Assembly: GCF_002263515.1 (NCBI RefSeq)
Contig: NZ_CP022752.1
Coordinates: 3,038,001 to 3,102,000, forward strand
Reading direction: 5' to 3'
Length of the DNA: 64,000 nt
Source of the DNA: Actinopolyspora erythraea
GTDB lineage: Bacteria; Actinomycetota; Actinomycetes; Mycobacteriales; Pseudonocardiaceae
The position numbers and the translations under genes are program-made. Below are positions 7,981 through 18,749 of the stretch, in pieces; position 1 is the stretch's first letter; each line of letters begins with the position of its first letter. The notes under the pieces are model-generated. The model saw only the letters and a program-made list of their open reading frames with translations. It did not search any database and was not told where the DNA came from.

Positions 7981-9504
7981 GTGACAGGAGTGTTCGACGG
8001 CGCCGGCCTCGTCGAACTCGCCCAGCGGGTGACGAAGCCGGCGCACTTGGTGGCACACGAGCGGGACGGCGCACTGGGACTCTCGGAGCGGCCGGTTCCG
8101 GGAGCCGTCGGCACGGTGCCGACCTTGTACCCGGAGTGGCTGGGCGACCAGAGCTTCACCGAGGCACACGACGTACGGTTCCCCTACGTCGCGGGCGAGA
8201 TGGCACACGGCATCACCGGCGTCGAACTGGTCGAGGCCATGGCACGGGCGGAGATGCTGGCCTTCTTCGGGACGGCAGGGCTCGGCCTCGAACGGCTCGA
8301 CCGGGAACTGGAACGACTGCGGCCCCGTCTCGCCGGGCGACGGAACTGGGGCGTCAACCTCATCCACCACCCCGACGACGCGGCCATGGAGGACGCGGTC
8401 GCGGCGCGCCTGTTACGCGCCGGAGTACCGAAGATCTCCCTGTCGGCGTTCCTGGACATCACCCCCGCGGTGGTACGCTGCGCGGCCTCCGGACTGCGCA
8501 CCGACGCGACGGGCCGGATCATTCGGAAGACCGCGCTGTTCGCCAAGGTCTCACGCCCGGAGACGGCCGAGCTGTTCATGTCGCCGCCCCCACCCGGCCT
8601 GGTTCGTCGGCTCGTGGACACCGGCGAGATCACCGAGGAGGAGGGCCGTCTGGTCAGCCGGATACCGGTGGCGGACGACATCACCGTCGAGGCGGACAGC
8701 GGTGGGCACACCGACGGCAGACCGCTGGTGTCGATCCTGCCCACGGTCCTGTCCCTGGCGCGGCGGAAGAGCCCGGGAGTGCGGGTGGGCGCGGCGGGCG
8801 GACTCGGCGACCCGGCCGCGGTGTCCGCGGCGTTCGCCCTCGGCGCGGCCTACGTGCTCACCGGCTCGGTGAACCAGATGTCGCGCGAGGCCGCGGTCAG
8901 CGACGAGGCGAAGACCATGCTCGCGCAGGCCGGGGTGGCGGACGTGGCGATGGCGCCGGCGGGGGACATGTTCGAACTCGGCGCAAAGGTCCAGGTGCTG
9001 CGCCGCGGCACCATGTTCGCCGGCCGGGCGGCTCGGCTGTACCAGCTTTACCTCGAGCACCCGTCGCTGGAATCGCTCCCCGCCGAGACCAGGGACTCGT
9101 TGGAGCGCGAGGTCCTCGGGGTCGGCCTGGACGAAGTGTGGCAACGCACCGAGGAGTACTGGGCGCAGCGCTGCCCGAGCGAGATCACCCGGGCGCAGGC
9201 GGACCCCAGGCACAGGATGGCGCTGGTCTTCCGCTGGTACCTGGGCAATTCGGTCACCTGGGCGGTCGACGGCACACCCGGCCGCCGCAGCGACTACCAG
9301 CTGTGGTGCGGCCCCGCCGCGGGAGCGTTCAACGCCTGGACCACGGGCAGCTTCCTGGCCGAACCCGACGGACGCACGATCACGCAGATCGCCCGCAACC
9401 TGCTCCAGGGAGCCGCCGTGCTCACCCGCGTGCACCAGCTGCGCGCGCTCGGGGTCCGCCTCCCCTCCGATGCCTTCGACTTCCGCCCCCGCCCCCTGGT
9501 TTGA
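7981..9504 (+). CDS. PfaD-type trans-acting enoyl reductase (FMN)
   Basis: A 507-residue protein of the PfaD/2-nitropropane dioxygenase-like flavoprotein family. The TIM-barrel phosphate-binding region VRVGAAGGLGDPAAVSAAF and the following GAAYVLTGSVNQMSREA are clear, as is the C-terminal EEYWAQR ... QADPRHRMALVFRWYLG of PfaD. In PUFA synthases PfaD reduces the enoyl-ACP in trans during chain building. GTG 7981 follows the EF-hand stop by four bases, implying translational coupling; the next gene begins 17 bases after its stop. Confidence 0.9.
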   Translation: MTGVFDGAGLVELAQRVTKPAHLVAHERDGALGLSERPVPGAVGTVPTLYPEWLGDQSFTEAHDVRFPYVAGEMAHGITGVELVEAMARAEMLAFFGTAGLGLERLDRELERLRPRLAGRRNWGVNLIHHPDDAAMEDAVAARLLRAGVPKISLSAFLDITPAVVRCAASGLRTDATGRIIRKTALFAKVSRPETAELFMSPPPPGLVRRLVDTGEITEEEGRLVSRIPVADDITVEADSGGHTDGRPLVSILPTVLSLARRKSPGVRVGAAGGLGDPAAVSAAFALGAAYVLTGSVNQMSREAAVSDEAKTMLAQAGVADVAMAPAGDMFELGAKVQVLRRGTMFAGRAARLYQLYLEHPSLESLPAETRDSLEREVLGVGLDEVWQRTEEYWAQRCPSEITRAQADPRHRMALVFRWYLGNSVTWAVDGTPGRRSDYQLWCGPAAGAFNAWTTGSFLAEPDGRTITQIARNLLQGAAVLTRVHQLRALGVRLPSDAFDFRPRPLV

Positions 9505-9521
9505 GAAACGGCAGAACGAAC

Positions 9522-12500
9522 ATGGACCACCGGATCGCGATCGTCGGCGTCAGCGCGATCATGCCGGGCGCGCCGGACGTGGACTCCTTCTGGCGCAACG
9601 TCGTCGAAGGACGCGACCTCATGACCGACGTGCCGGCCGACCGCTGGCTGATCGAGGACTTCTACGACCCCGACCCGGAGGCGCAGGACAAGACCTACGC
9701 CCGCCGCGGGGCCTTCCTGCCCGAGGTCGAGTTCGACCCGATGGCCCTGGGGGTGCCGCCCCGCAACCTGCCCGCCACCGACACCGCCCAACTGCTGGCC
9801 CTGGTCGCCGCGGAACGCCTGCTGGCCGGGCTCTCCGACGCCGGGCTCGGCCAGATCGACGGCGAACGGGTCAGCGTGTTCCTCGGTTGCGCCTCCCTGC
9901 AGCTGCTCGGCGAGATGGCGATGCGGTCCGGACGCCCGCAGTGGCGCCGGACACTGCTGGACAGTGGACTGTCCGAAGCGGACGCCGACACCGTCTGCGA
10001 CCGGATCCTCGAGTACTCGCCACCGTGGCAGGAGGCGACGTTTCCCGGCATGCTGAGCAACGTGGTCGCCGGGCGGATCGCGAACCGCTTCGACCTGCAC
10101 GGCACCAACTTCACCGTCGACTCCGCCTGCGCGAGCTCGCTGGCCGCCCTGTCGGTCTCGGTCGACGACCTGCTGCTCGGCCGCTCCGACATGGTGATCA
10201 CCGGCGGGGTCGACACGCTCAACGACGCGATGACCTTCCAGTGCTTCAGCAAGACCCCGGCCCTGTCGCCCACCGGCGAGTGCCGCCCGTTCGACGAGCA
10301 CGCGGACGGCACCATGCTGGGCGAGGGCCTCGGCCTGTTCGCCCTGAAACGACTCGCCGACGCCGAACGCGACGGCGACCGGGTGCACGCCGTCATCCGC
10401 GGCATCGGCTCCTCCTCGGACGGCAGCGGCACCTCGGTGTACGCACCGCTGGACACCGGGCAGGCGCGGGCGCTGCGCCGGGCCTACGAGACCGCCGGCT
10501 ACGGACCGGACACGGTCGGTCTGGTCGAGGCGCACGGCACCGGCACCGCCCCCGGTGACGCCACCGAAACAGCCGCCCTGCACTCGGTGTTCGAGGCGAG
10601 CGGGCGGACGGACCGCCAGTGGTGCGCGCTCGGGTCCGTCAAATCCCAGATCGGACACACCAAGGCCGCCGCCGGCGCCGCGGGCCTGCTCAAGACCGCC
10701 CTGGCACTGCGGCACAAGGTGCTACCGCCGACGATCAAGGTCGACCGCCCGAACCCCGCGCTGAACCTGGAGAACAGCCCCCTCTACCTCAACACGCGGG
10801 CACGGCCGTGGATCAACACGACCGAGCACCCCAGGCGGGCCTCGGTGTCCAGCTTCGGCTTCGGCGGCTCGAACTTCCACGTCACACTGGAGGAGTACAC
10901 CGACGAAACGGCGGGAGCCCGCCCCGCGGTGCGCTGCGAAGCACGGCCGGGAGAACTGGTGGTGCTGTCCGCCGCGACGCCGCGGGAGCTGTTCTCGCTC
11001 GACCTGTCGGGAAGCCTCACGGCGGTCGCGCGGCGCTCCCAGAACGCCTTCCAGCACACGCAGGAGCACCGGCTGGCGGTGGTCGCCTCGTCCACGGAGG
11101 ACCTCGAGCGGAAGCTGGAGCAGGCCGGGACTGGTCGGCACGAAGCCGGTCTCGACGCCCTCCGGCCTGCACTACGGTGTCGGGCGCACTCCGGGGCGGA
11201 TAGCGTTCCTCTTCCCCGGCCAGGGAGCCCAGTACGTCGGCATGGGGGCCGACCTGGCGATGCACTTCCCCCAGGCCCACGCGGTGTGGGACCGGCACGA
11301 GGTATCCCCGCTGGTCTTCCCGCCACCGGTGTTCACCGACGCCGAGCGGCAGGCGCAGCAGCACGCGCTCACCGACACCGGCATCGCGCAACCCGCCATC
11401 GCCGCGCACAGCCTCGCGCTGCTGAACGTGCTGGAGACCGTGGGGGTGCGGCCGGACTGCGTGGCCGGGCACAGCTTCGGCGAGCTGGTGGGGCTGCACG
11501 CGGCACGCGCGTTCGACGAGGACACGTTGATGCGGCTCGCCGCCCGGCGGGGCGAGCTGATGCGGGAGGGCTCCGGCGTCATGATCGCCCTGGACGCGGG
11601 AATGGACGAGGTGACCAACCTCCTCGAGCAGCAGAACCTCGGTCAAGCCTGGATCGCCAACCACAACGGCCCGCGCCAGGTCGTGGTGGCCGCGACCGCC
11701 GAGGCGGGCGCGCTGGTGCGCAAGCACGCCACCGCGGCCGGAATGACCGCGCGGACGCTCGACACCTCGGCCGCCTTCCACAGCCCCCTCGTCGCCCCCG
11801 CGACCGAACCGCTGCGGGAATTCCTGTCCGCGGAGACGGTGCGCGCACCGCTGCTGAACGTGTACGGCAACGCCGCGGCAGCCGTGCACCCCGTGCAGCC
11901 GGCCGAGATCCGGCAGGCGATCGCCGAGCACGTCGCCTCACCGGTCCGGTTCGCGGACATGGCGCACGCGATGCACGCCGACGGGGTGCGGATCTTCCTG
12001 GAAGTGGGCCCGGGAGGCACGCTGACCAGCCTGGTCAAGGAGAACCTCTCCGACTGCCACGCGATCGCCCTGGACCGCGCGAGCTCCAACGGGGTGACCG
12101 GGCTGCTCGACGCGCTCGGACAGCTCACCGCGCTCGGCGTCCCACTCGACTTCGCCGGGCTGTGGCACGGCCCGGAGGAGCCCGAGCCCGCACGACCGGC
12201 GATGCCCATCATGATCAACGGAGGCAATCACGGCAGGTCCTACCCGCCGACCCCGGAGTCCGCGCCGACCACGCCGGCCCCCGCGCTGTCCGGAACCGGA
12301 TCCGGCAGCCAGGACGACGAGACGCTGCGCGCGGTCGCCGAAGCCCAGCAGGAGGTCGCCCGCGCCCACGCGGCGTACCTGAGCATGGCCGAGAAGTCGA
12401 TCGACGCGCTGACCTCGCTGGACCCGGCCTCGGGCCACGGCCTCGGGCAGACTGCCGCTCCCTCGCCGACCTTCCGGACCACCACCCCACCACCCGCACC

Positions 12501-14208
12501 GGCCGAGCCACCCGCGTCCCCCGAACCGCCTGCGACCTCAGAACCGCCCGCCGCCTCCGTCGCCCCGGTGACCGCCACGCCCCCGGAACCCGTGCCGTCA
12601 CGCGGCATCGAGGAACTGGAACCCCAGGTGCTGGCCGCCGTGGCCGAGAAGACCGGCTACCCGGTGGAGATCCTGGAACCGCACATGGAGCTGGAGGCCG
12701 ACCTCGGCCTGGACTCGATCACCCGCGCCCAGGTTCTCTCGGCCCTGCGCCCGATGTTCCCGCAACTGGAGGGAATGGACCGGGAACGGCTCACCCCGCT
12801 GCTGACGCTGCGCACCCTCGGCGAGATCGCCGACCGCTTACGTGAGCTGCTGAACGCACCCGCCCAGCCCGTCACCACCGCCCCCGACCGGACGATCCAC
12901 CGGCACGTGCCGACGCTGCGGCGCGCGCCCGCACCGGGCAGCGCCATGCAAGGGCTCGGAACCGTCCTGGTCACCGACGACGGAACCGGAGTAGCCGAGG
13001 AGACCGCACGACTGCTCACCGAGCGCGGCGTCCACGCGCGGGTCGGCACCGCGGCCGACATCACCACGCTGGAGGCCGACGGCCTGGTGCTGCTCGGCGG
13101 ACTGGCCGAGACCGCGTCCGCGGACGAGGCCCTGGCCATTCAACGGGACGCCTTCCGAGCCGCACAGGCGATCGCGCCCCGGCTGCGCGCCGCGGGCGGT
13201 GTCTTCGTCACCGTGCAGGACACCGGAGGCGGATTCGGCCACCGCGACGCGCGACGGCCCTGGATCGGCGGCCTGGCCGCACTCGCCCGCACCGTCCGCT
13301 GGGAATGGCCGCTCGCCGCGGTCAAGGCCATCGACTGCCAGCGTACGAACCGCTCGGCGACCGAGACCGCCACCGCCCTCGTCGACGAACTGCTCACCGG
13401 AGGCCCGGACCTCGACGTCGCGCTCGCCGCGGACGGCACCCGGTGGACGCTCGACACCACCGAGGCCCCGGAACCGGCCGCGGCCGATGACCGGGCCGGT
13501 GACTGGGGAGCCGACCCGGTGATCGTCGTGTCCGGCGGGACCGGGGCCGTCACGGCGGCGGCGCTGCGAGAGCTCGGATCCCGGCACCGCGCACGCTTCG
13601 TCCTGCTCGGCCGCGGGTCCGACCGCGAGGTGGACGGGCTGGACCAGGTCCGCTACATGCGCGTCGACGTCCGGGACGGAAACGCCGTACGGACGGCGCT
13701 CGCCGACGTCCGGCAGCAGTGGGGCCCCATCACCGGCATCGTCCACGCGGCCGGGGTGCTGAACGACCAGCGGGTGGAAGACAAGACCGAGGGCCAGTTC
13801 GAGGCCGTGTTCAGCACCAAGGTCGACGGGCTGCGAGCACTGCTGGACGCCACCAGCGAGGACCCGCTGCGACTGCTGTGCGTGTTCTCCTCGGTCGTCG
13901 CCGCGACCGGCAACGCCGGGCAGTGCGACTACGCGATGGCCAACGAAACCCTCAACCACGTGCTCGCCACCGAACAGAACGCTCGGCCGGACGCGGTGGT
14001 CCGCTCACTGCTGTGGGGACCGTGGGAAGGCGGCATGGTCACCCCCGAACTGGCCGAGGTGTTCCGCCTCGGCGGCGTCGACCTGATCCCCCTGCGGGAC
14101 GGAGCGCGCGTCTTCGCCCAGGAACTGAACGCCCCTGCCGACGACCCGCGCGTGCTGCTCACCGCCGGCCGCGCGCTGACGCGACTCGGGGAGGCCACCA
14201 ATGGATGA
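9522..14208 (+). CDS. PUFA-synthase-like polyketide synthase, KS-AT-ACP-KR (apparent frameshift)
   Basis: Domains in order: ketosynthase with active Cys203 ([12 protein letters not shown]) and histidines in EAHGTGT and [12 protein letters not shown]; acyltransferase ([14 protein letters not shown]; Ser codon 11473-11475 in GHSFGE); an Ala/Pro-rich linker; a single acyl carrier domain ([10 protein letters not shown], Ser codon 12715-12717); and a ketoreductase with nucleotide motif SGGTGAV and Ser/Tyr in FSSVVAATG and CDYAMANE. The KS is in the frame of base 9522, whereas AT to KR are in the frame of base 11242; the shift falls between about 11130 and 11160. Read through, it would be about 1,560 residues. 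Classic PUFA synthases carry several tandem ACPs, so one ACP suggests a different product. The end overlaps the next gene by 8 bp. Confidence 0.85.
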
Positions 14209-17200
14209 CCAGGACTTCGAGGTCATGCCTCGCGCTCCGCGGTCCCACCAGCCGACACCGGCCCCGAGGAGTGCCGCGGCGCTGATCTCCGAACAGTTGC
14301 GGCAGGCCACCGAGCTCCACGAGCGCTTCCTGGCCACGCAGGCGAGCTTTCACCCGTCCACCACCGGAACGGCCGTCGAGCCCGCCACCGAACCGCCCCG
14401 CACGGCCCGGGCCACCGTCGAGCTCGACGGCTGGTACCTCGACCGGGCCGGCCGCATGACGGGCGGAGCCGTGCTGGACGAACTGCTGGCGCTGTGGCCG
14501 CAGCGCGACGGCGTGCTCGACGGCGAACTCACCTTCCACCACGTCCTGCCCGCACCGGGGGATCAGCTGCTCAGCTCGCTGACCGTCACCGGAGCGGCAC
14601 TACGAGGCGAGGTCGACGGCCACCTGTCGTTGCACGGCAGCCTCTCGGACGACTTGGACGTGCCGCTGCCCACGGAGCACCCCGGTGCCGCGTTCGACAC
14701 CGACGCGGTCACGGCGTTCGCCGAGGGCCGCCCGGCCGACTGCTTCACCGGTCCCGAGTGGGAGCTCACACGCGCCCACGTCCGAAGCCCCGGAATCGGC
14801 TCACGACGCACCCTCCTGCTGCGCGAGGTCACCGCGTTCGATCCCGACCGCGGGCTCACCGCGACCGGCCGCACCCCGCCGACCACGTGGCACTCGCCCG
14901 CCGCGCTGCTCGAAGGCGGCCTTCAAGTGATGGCGTTCCACCTCGCCGCGACCGGTCGCACGATCCACCACGACGGCTGGCGCTTCGAACCACTGCCGGA
15001 AGCGCCCACCCGCCTGCGGGTCCTACTCAACGCTCCGAGCGGCACGCCCCGGTACCACCTCACCGTGCGGTCGGTCACCGGCACGACCGCGCACGCGGAC
15101 GTGGTCGGCACGATCGACGAGCGGGTGGTGCTCTGCGCCGAGGGGCTCGCCGTGCGCCTGGTCGCCGACACGCCCCTGCCGCACTGGAAGCTTCTCGGGC
15201 CCCCCGCGGTCCAGCGCACCGGTGATCCGGTCCCGCTCAGCGCACTGGCAGGCCTGCGCGGCCACGATGATCCGGCCGCAGCGAGCACGGGCCGAATCCG
15301 CTACGACCACGCCACGATGCTCACCGCCGCATGGGGACCGCGCGCCGAGATCCTCCCCGACGCCAGCGACGACGCGTTGCGGCTGCCCGGACCGCCGTAC
15401 CTGTTCCTCACCCGGGTCATCGAGCTGTCCGTCACCCACGGGGACTTCCGCCCCGGCAGCAGCCTGGTCGCCGAATACGACGTGCCCCGGCACGTGTGGT
15501 TCCGCGAGCAGAGCGGGACGGTGCCGGTCGCCGTGCTGCTGGAGATCGCGCTACAGCCCTGCGGCTTCCTGACCGCCCTGATGAACGGCGGCACGGCCGA
15601 CGAGCGGCTGCGGATCCGCAACCTCGACGGTCGACTCTCGACGGTCCGCGAGGTACCCTCCGACGTCGGCTCGTTGCGCACCACGGTCGAGCTCACCGAC
15701 ATCGAGCACTGGGACGGCACGACGATCGAGACGTTCCGGATCCACTGCGAGGCCGACGGCGTCACCGCTCTGGAGGGCACCACGGTCTTCGCCCTGACCT
15801 CGGCGGAGCAGTTGACGACCCAGACCGGTCTGCCGGCGACCGACCACGACCGCTCCCGTATCGCCCTGCCCTGCGAACACCCCGTTGTCGACCTGCGATC
15901 CCGCCCCGCCCGCTTCTTCGGGCACTCAGCCCGCCTGCCCGGTCAGATGCTGCTGATGCTCGACCGGCTCACCGGCTACTGGCCCGACGGCGGCCCGGCC
16001 GGACTCGGACGGCTACGCGCCGAGTGCGACGTGCGGGCCGAGGCCTGGTACTTCAAGGCGCACTTCTTCAACGACCCGGTCCAACCCGGTTCCCTCGGCG
16101 TCGAGGCGATGTGCCAGCTCCTGTCCTGCTACCTGATCCAGCGCGGCGTCGACGACGGGTTCCGCTTCGAGCCCGTCGTGCCCGACTCGTGGACGTATCG
16201 CGGCCAGGTCCTGCCCTCCGATGCGCTCGTCACCGTCGAACTGGACGTGCTGGACGTCGAGCTGGGACCCGGTGGCGGGCACGCGGAGGCCGAGGCCTGG
16301 CTGTGGGTGGACGGTCGCAAGATCTACCACGTGCCCCGCCTGCGGGTGCGCGTGGTGCCCGGCGCACCGGACTCGCCCTCCACGGTCGACACCGTACTCG
16401 ACCCCAGGGCGGACACGTGGCTGGCGGACCACTGCCCCACCTGGACGGTCCCCGCCGTGCCGCTGATGTCGACCGCCGAGCTCCTCGCCCGGTCCGCCGG
16501 GGACCGTGCCGGACGCCCGGTGCGGGTGCTGCGCGACCTGAGCATGCAGCGCTGGCTGCCCGTCGCTGAGCCGGTCCGGCTTCGTGCCACCTGCACCGGC
16601 GAGCAGACGCGGCTCGCGGTGTGGCACGAGGCCGGCTCGCTCTCCAGATTCGTGCCGGTGGCCACCGCGACGGTCGGTTTCGAGCCGCCACCCCGCCCAG
16701 CTCGCTTCGCCCCGTTGGCGGACCTCGCGGACGTGCCGGACCCGTACGAGAACGCGAACCTCTTCCACGGGCCGAGCTTCCAGTACCTGACAGCACTGAG
16801 GATGGGCTCCACCGGGGCCAGCGGCGTCCTCGAGGCCGAACGCGGGTCGGTGCCCCGCGGCACGCTGCACCAAGGATTGCTGGACGCCGCGCTACACACC
16901 ATCCCGCACGACGCGCTGCACCGGTGGGACCCGGCGATCGGATCCGACCGGCTGGCGTTCCCGCACCGGCTCAGCCACCTCGCCGTGCACGAGCCCCTGC
17001 CCGACCACGGCGAGATCGAGGTCGAGGCCCGCTTCGCCGGCACGCTGCCGGACGACCTCGTCGCGATCGACATCCAGATGTGCCGGGGAGAACACGTGCT
17101 GGTCGCGTTCCGGACCGTCGTCGTGCACATCCCGGTCGGAGCCCTGACCGCGGTTTCCGGCCCGGAACGACGCGCCTACCTGCGCGACGCCGCGCCCGAC

Positions 17201-17452
17201 TCCCGCCTCCTGTTGACCGGCTCGGACGGAGTGCTGCGACGGCACGACGTGGAGCGGGTCGACACGTTGCCGGGCACGGCCAACGCCGTCTACGGCCTGC
17301 CCGCAGGCGCCCGCGCCGCGGAGTGGCTGCCCCACATCGCCCTCAAGGAACACGTCGCCCGAACCACCGGCGTCCACCCGAGCACGGTCGAGGTGACCAG
17401 TCTCGACGACGTCAGCTGGGACGAGGACTCCGCCACCGTGAGGACCCCATGA
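14201..17452 (+). CDS. PfaC-like multi-hotdog dehydratase protein
   Basis: A 1,083-residue protein of tandem dehydratase/hotdog domains. Around residues 60-330 is a divergent hotdog region; around 390-560 is a FabA-like domain with VPRHVWFREQSG and EIALQPCGFL; around 580-730 is a second FabA-like domain with AHFFNDPVQPGSLGVEAM carrying the catalytic His; around 740-1030 is a polyketide-synthase-type DH fold (NLFHGPSFQYL). In Pfa systems these dehydrate and isomerise 3-hydroxyacyl-ACP, placing double bonds. It has no KS/CLF domain, unlike PfaC of marine bacteria. ATG 14201 overlaps the preceding KR end, and the reductase gene begins in its last codons. Confidence 0.88.
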   Translation: MDDQDFEVMPRAPRSHQPTPAPRSAAALISEQLRQATELHERFLATQASFHPSTTGTAVEPATEPPRTARATVELDGWYLDRAGRMTGGAVLDELLALWPQRDGVLDGELTFHHVLPAPGDQLLSSLTVTGAALRGEVDGHLSLHGSLSDDLDVPLPTEHPGAAFDTDAVTAFAEGRPADCFTGPEWELTRAHVRSPGIGSRRTLLLREVTAFDPDRGLTATGRTPPTTWHSPAALLEGGLQVMAFHLAATGRTIHHDGWRFEPLPEAPTRLRVLLNAPSGTPRYHLTVRSVTGTTAHADVVGTIDERVVLCAEGLAVRLVADTPLPHWKLLGPPAVQRTGDPVPLSALAGLRGHDDPAAASTGRIRYDHATMLTAAWGPRAEILPDASDDALRLPGPPYLFLTRVIELSVTHGDFRPGSSLVAEYDVPRHVWFREQSGTVPVAVLLEIALQPCGFLTALMNGGTADERLRIRNLDGRLSTVREVPSDVGSLRTTVELTDIEHWDGTTIETFRIHCEADGVTALEGTTVFALTSAEQLTTQTGLPATDHDRSRIALPCEHPVVDLRSRPARFFGHSARLPGQMLLMLDRLTGYWPDGGPAGLGRLRAECDVRAEAWYFKAHFFNDPVQPGSLGVEAMCQLLSCYLIQRGVDDGFRFEPVVPDSWTYRGQVLPSDALVTVELDVLDVELGPGGGHAEAEAWLWVDGRKIYHVPRLRVRVVPGAPDSPSTVDTVLDPRADTWLADHCPTWTVPAVPLMSTAELLARSAGDRAGRPVRVLRDLSMQRWLPVAEPVRLRATCTGEQTRLAVWHEAGSLSRFVPVATATVGFEPPPRPARFAPLADLADVPDPYENANLFHGPSFQYLTALRMGSTGASGVLEAERGSVPRGTLHQGLLDAALHTIPHDALHRWDPAIGSDRLAFPHRLSHLAVHEPLPDHGEIEVEARFAGTLPDDLVAIDIQMCRGEHVLVAFRTVVVHIPVGALTAVSGPERRAYLRDAAPDSRLLLTGSDGVLRRHDVERVDTLPGTANAVYGLPAGARAAEWLPHIALKEHVARTTGVHPSTVEVTSLDDVSWDEDSATVRTP

Positions 17453-18453
17453 TCCTGATCACCGGAGCCTCCGGTGCCGTCGGCTCCGCCCTGCTGCGCG
17501 AGCTGGACAGCACCGACGAGGTCATCGCGCTCACCCATCACAAACCGGTCGGCACCGCTTCCGTGCGCGGCGACGTGACCCGGCCCTGGCTCGGCCTCCA
17601 CCCGGCCGAGTACCGCGAGCTCGCGGCCAAGGTCGACGTGGTCGTGCACTGCGCGGCGGCCGTGAACTTCTCGGCCTCGCGCGAGCACCTGCACCGGATC
17701 AACGTCGTCGGCACCGGCCACGTCCTGCGGTTCGTCGCGGACGCCGAAGCCCGGCTCGTGCACGGCTCCACGGCGTTCATCGCCCGCGCGGGTGACGGCA
17801 CCCCCTTCGACGCGTACGCCGCCACCAAATCCGCGGGCGAGACCCTGGTCCGCGAATCCGGCCTGCCCGCCTGCATCGCCCGCATCTCCACCGTGGTCGG
17901 CGACGTCCCGCGACTCCAGGCGTTCCACTACCTGCTCGGTTTCGCGCTGTCCGGCCAGCTCCCCTTCCTGCCCTGCACGCCCGGCACCCGCGTCGACCTC
18001 GTCCCTCGGGACGCCGTCGCCGCCGCGCTGGCCGCCCTCGCCCACGACCACGACGCGCACGGTGACCACTGGCTCACCGCCGGCCCGGCCGCCCTGCCGA
18101 TGGAACGCGTCATCGAGATCGCCACCGACGCCGCTGCCGCCCGCGCCCAGGACGACGAAGAACTGCGCGACATCGACCAGACGATCTTCCACACCCGGCT
18201 GATCGATCCCGCGGTGGCCTCCACGGTGCTCACCGCCGTCCTCTCCCGCTCCTCCAGCTCCGCGGCACCCAGTGTCATCGAGCGCGCCGCCAACCTCATG
18301 ACCGCCTACGACAACGCCGAGCCGTTCCCCACCTCGCTGGGCCGGATTCCCTCCGGCCCAGCCGCTCCCAGCATCGAATCGAGTGAAACCGCCCTGCGCC
18401 ACCTGGTCGACTACCTCACCGGACTGCCCCGGCAGACCTGGGAACTGTCCTAG
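17449..18453 (+). CDS. extended SDR, thioester-reductase/acyl-reductase-like
   Basis: A 334-residue NAD(P)-dependent extended short-chain dehydrogenase: GASGAVGSALL at residues 5-15 is the dinucleotide loop, VHCAAAVNFSA the conserved Ala-rich turn, and YAATKSAGE carries the Tyr-x3-Lys pair. The whole resembles the NAD_binding_4 group that reductively releases acyl thioesters, more than sugar epimerases. It overlaps the dehydratase gene by four bases and has no thioesterase neighbour, so reductive release of the acyl chain to aldehyde or alcohol is a reasonable inference. It closes the operon. Confidence 0.75.
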   Translation: MILITGASGAVGSALLRELDSTDEVIALTHHKPVGTASVRGDVTRPWLGLHPAEYRELAAKVDVVVHCAAAVNFSASREHLHRINVVGTGHVLRFVADAEARLVHGSTAFIARAGDGTPFDAYAATKSAGETLVRESGLPACIARISTVVGDVPRLQAFHYLLGFALSGQLPFLPCTPGTRVDLVPRDAVAAALAALAHDHDAHGDHWLTAGPAALPMERVIEIATDAAAARAQDDEELRDIDQTIFHTRLIDPAVASTVLTAVLSRSSSSAAPSVIERAANLMTAYDNAEPFPTSLGRIPSGPAAPSIESSETALRHLVDYLTGLPRQTWELS

Positions 18454-18749
18454 ATGGACGCTATACCGCAGACACGTCGGGAAGTCGCCACTTTCGTTCG
18501 AAGGCCACCGCGCAGGCGCTGAGAACGAATTCCACGCGGCCCGAGAACGGAGGTGAACCCCTCCCAGCGTTTGCCCCGAAACAGCACCATCGCCGCGCAC
18601 TCCGGACGTCGACCGATCCCCACCGGCCCGGCACGTCCCTTCCGCCATTGCCGGTGATCCCGACAGCCGCACCTCCGGGAATGCACCGAAACCTCACCGG
18701 CCGCGTCCGACACCGCGGTCTCGGACACCAGCCCCACCAGCCCGTTCGC

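Noticed and set aside
8136..12845. Single 1,569-codon plus-strand open frame across the PfaD and PKS genes
   Set aside because: Only its middle part (9522 to about 11130) is the real KS; the two ends are shadow frames of PfaD and of AT-ACP.
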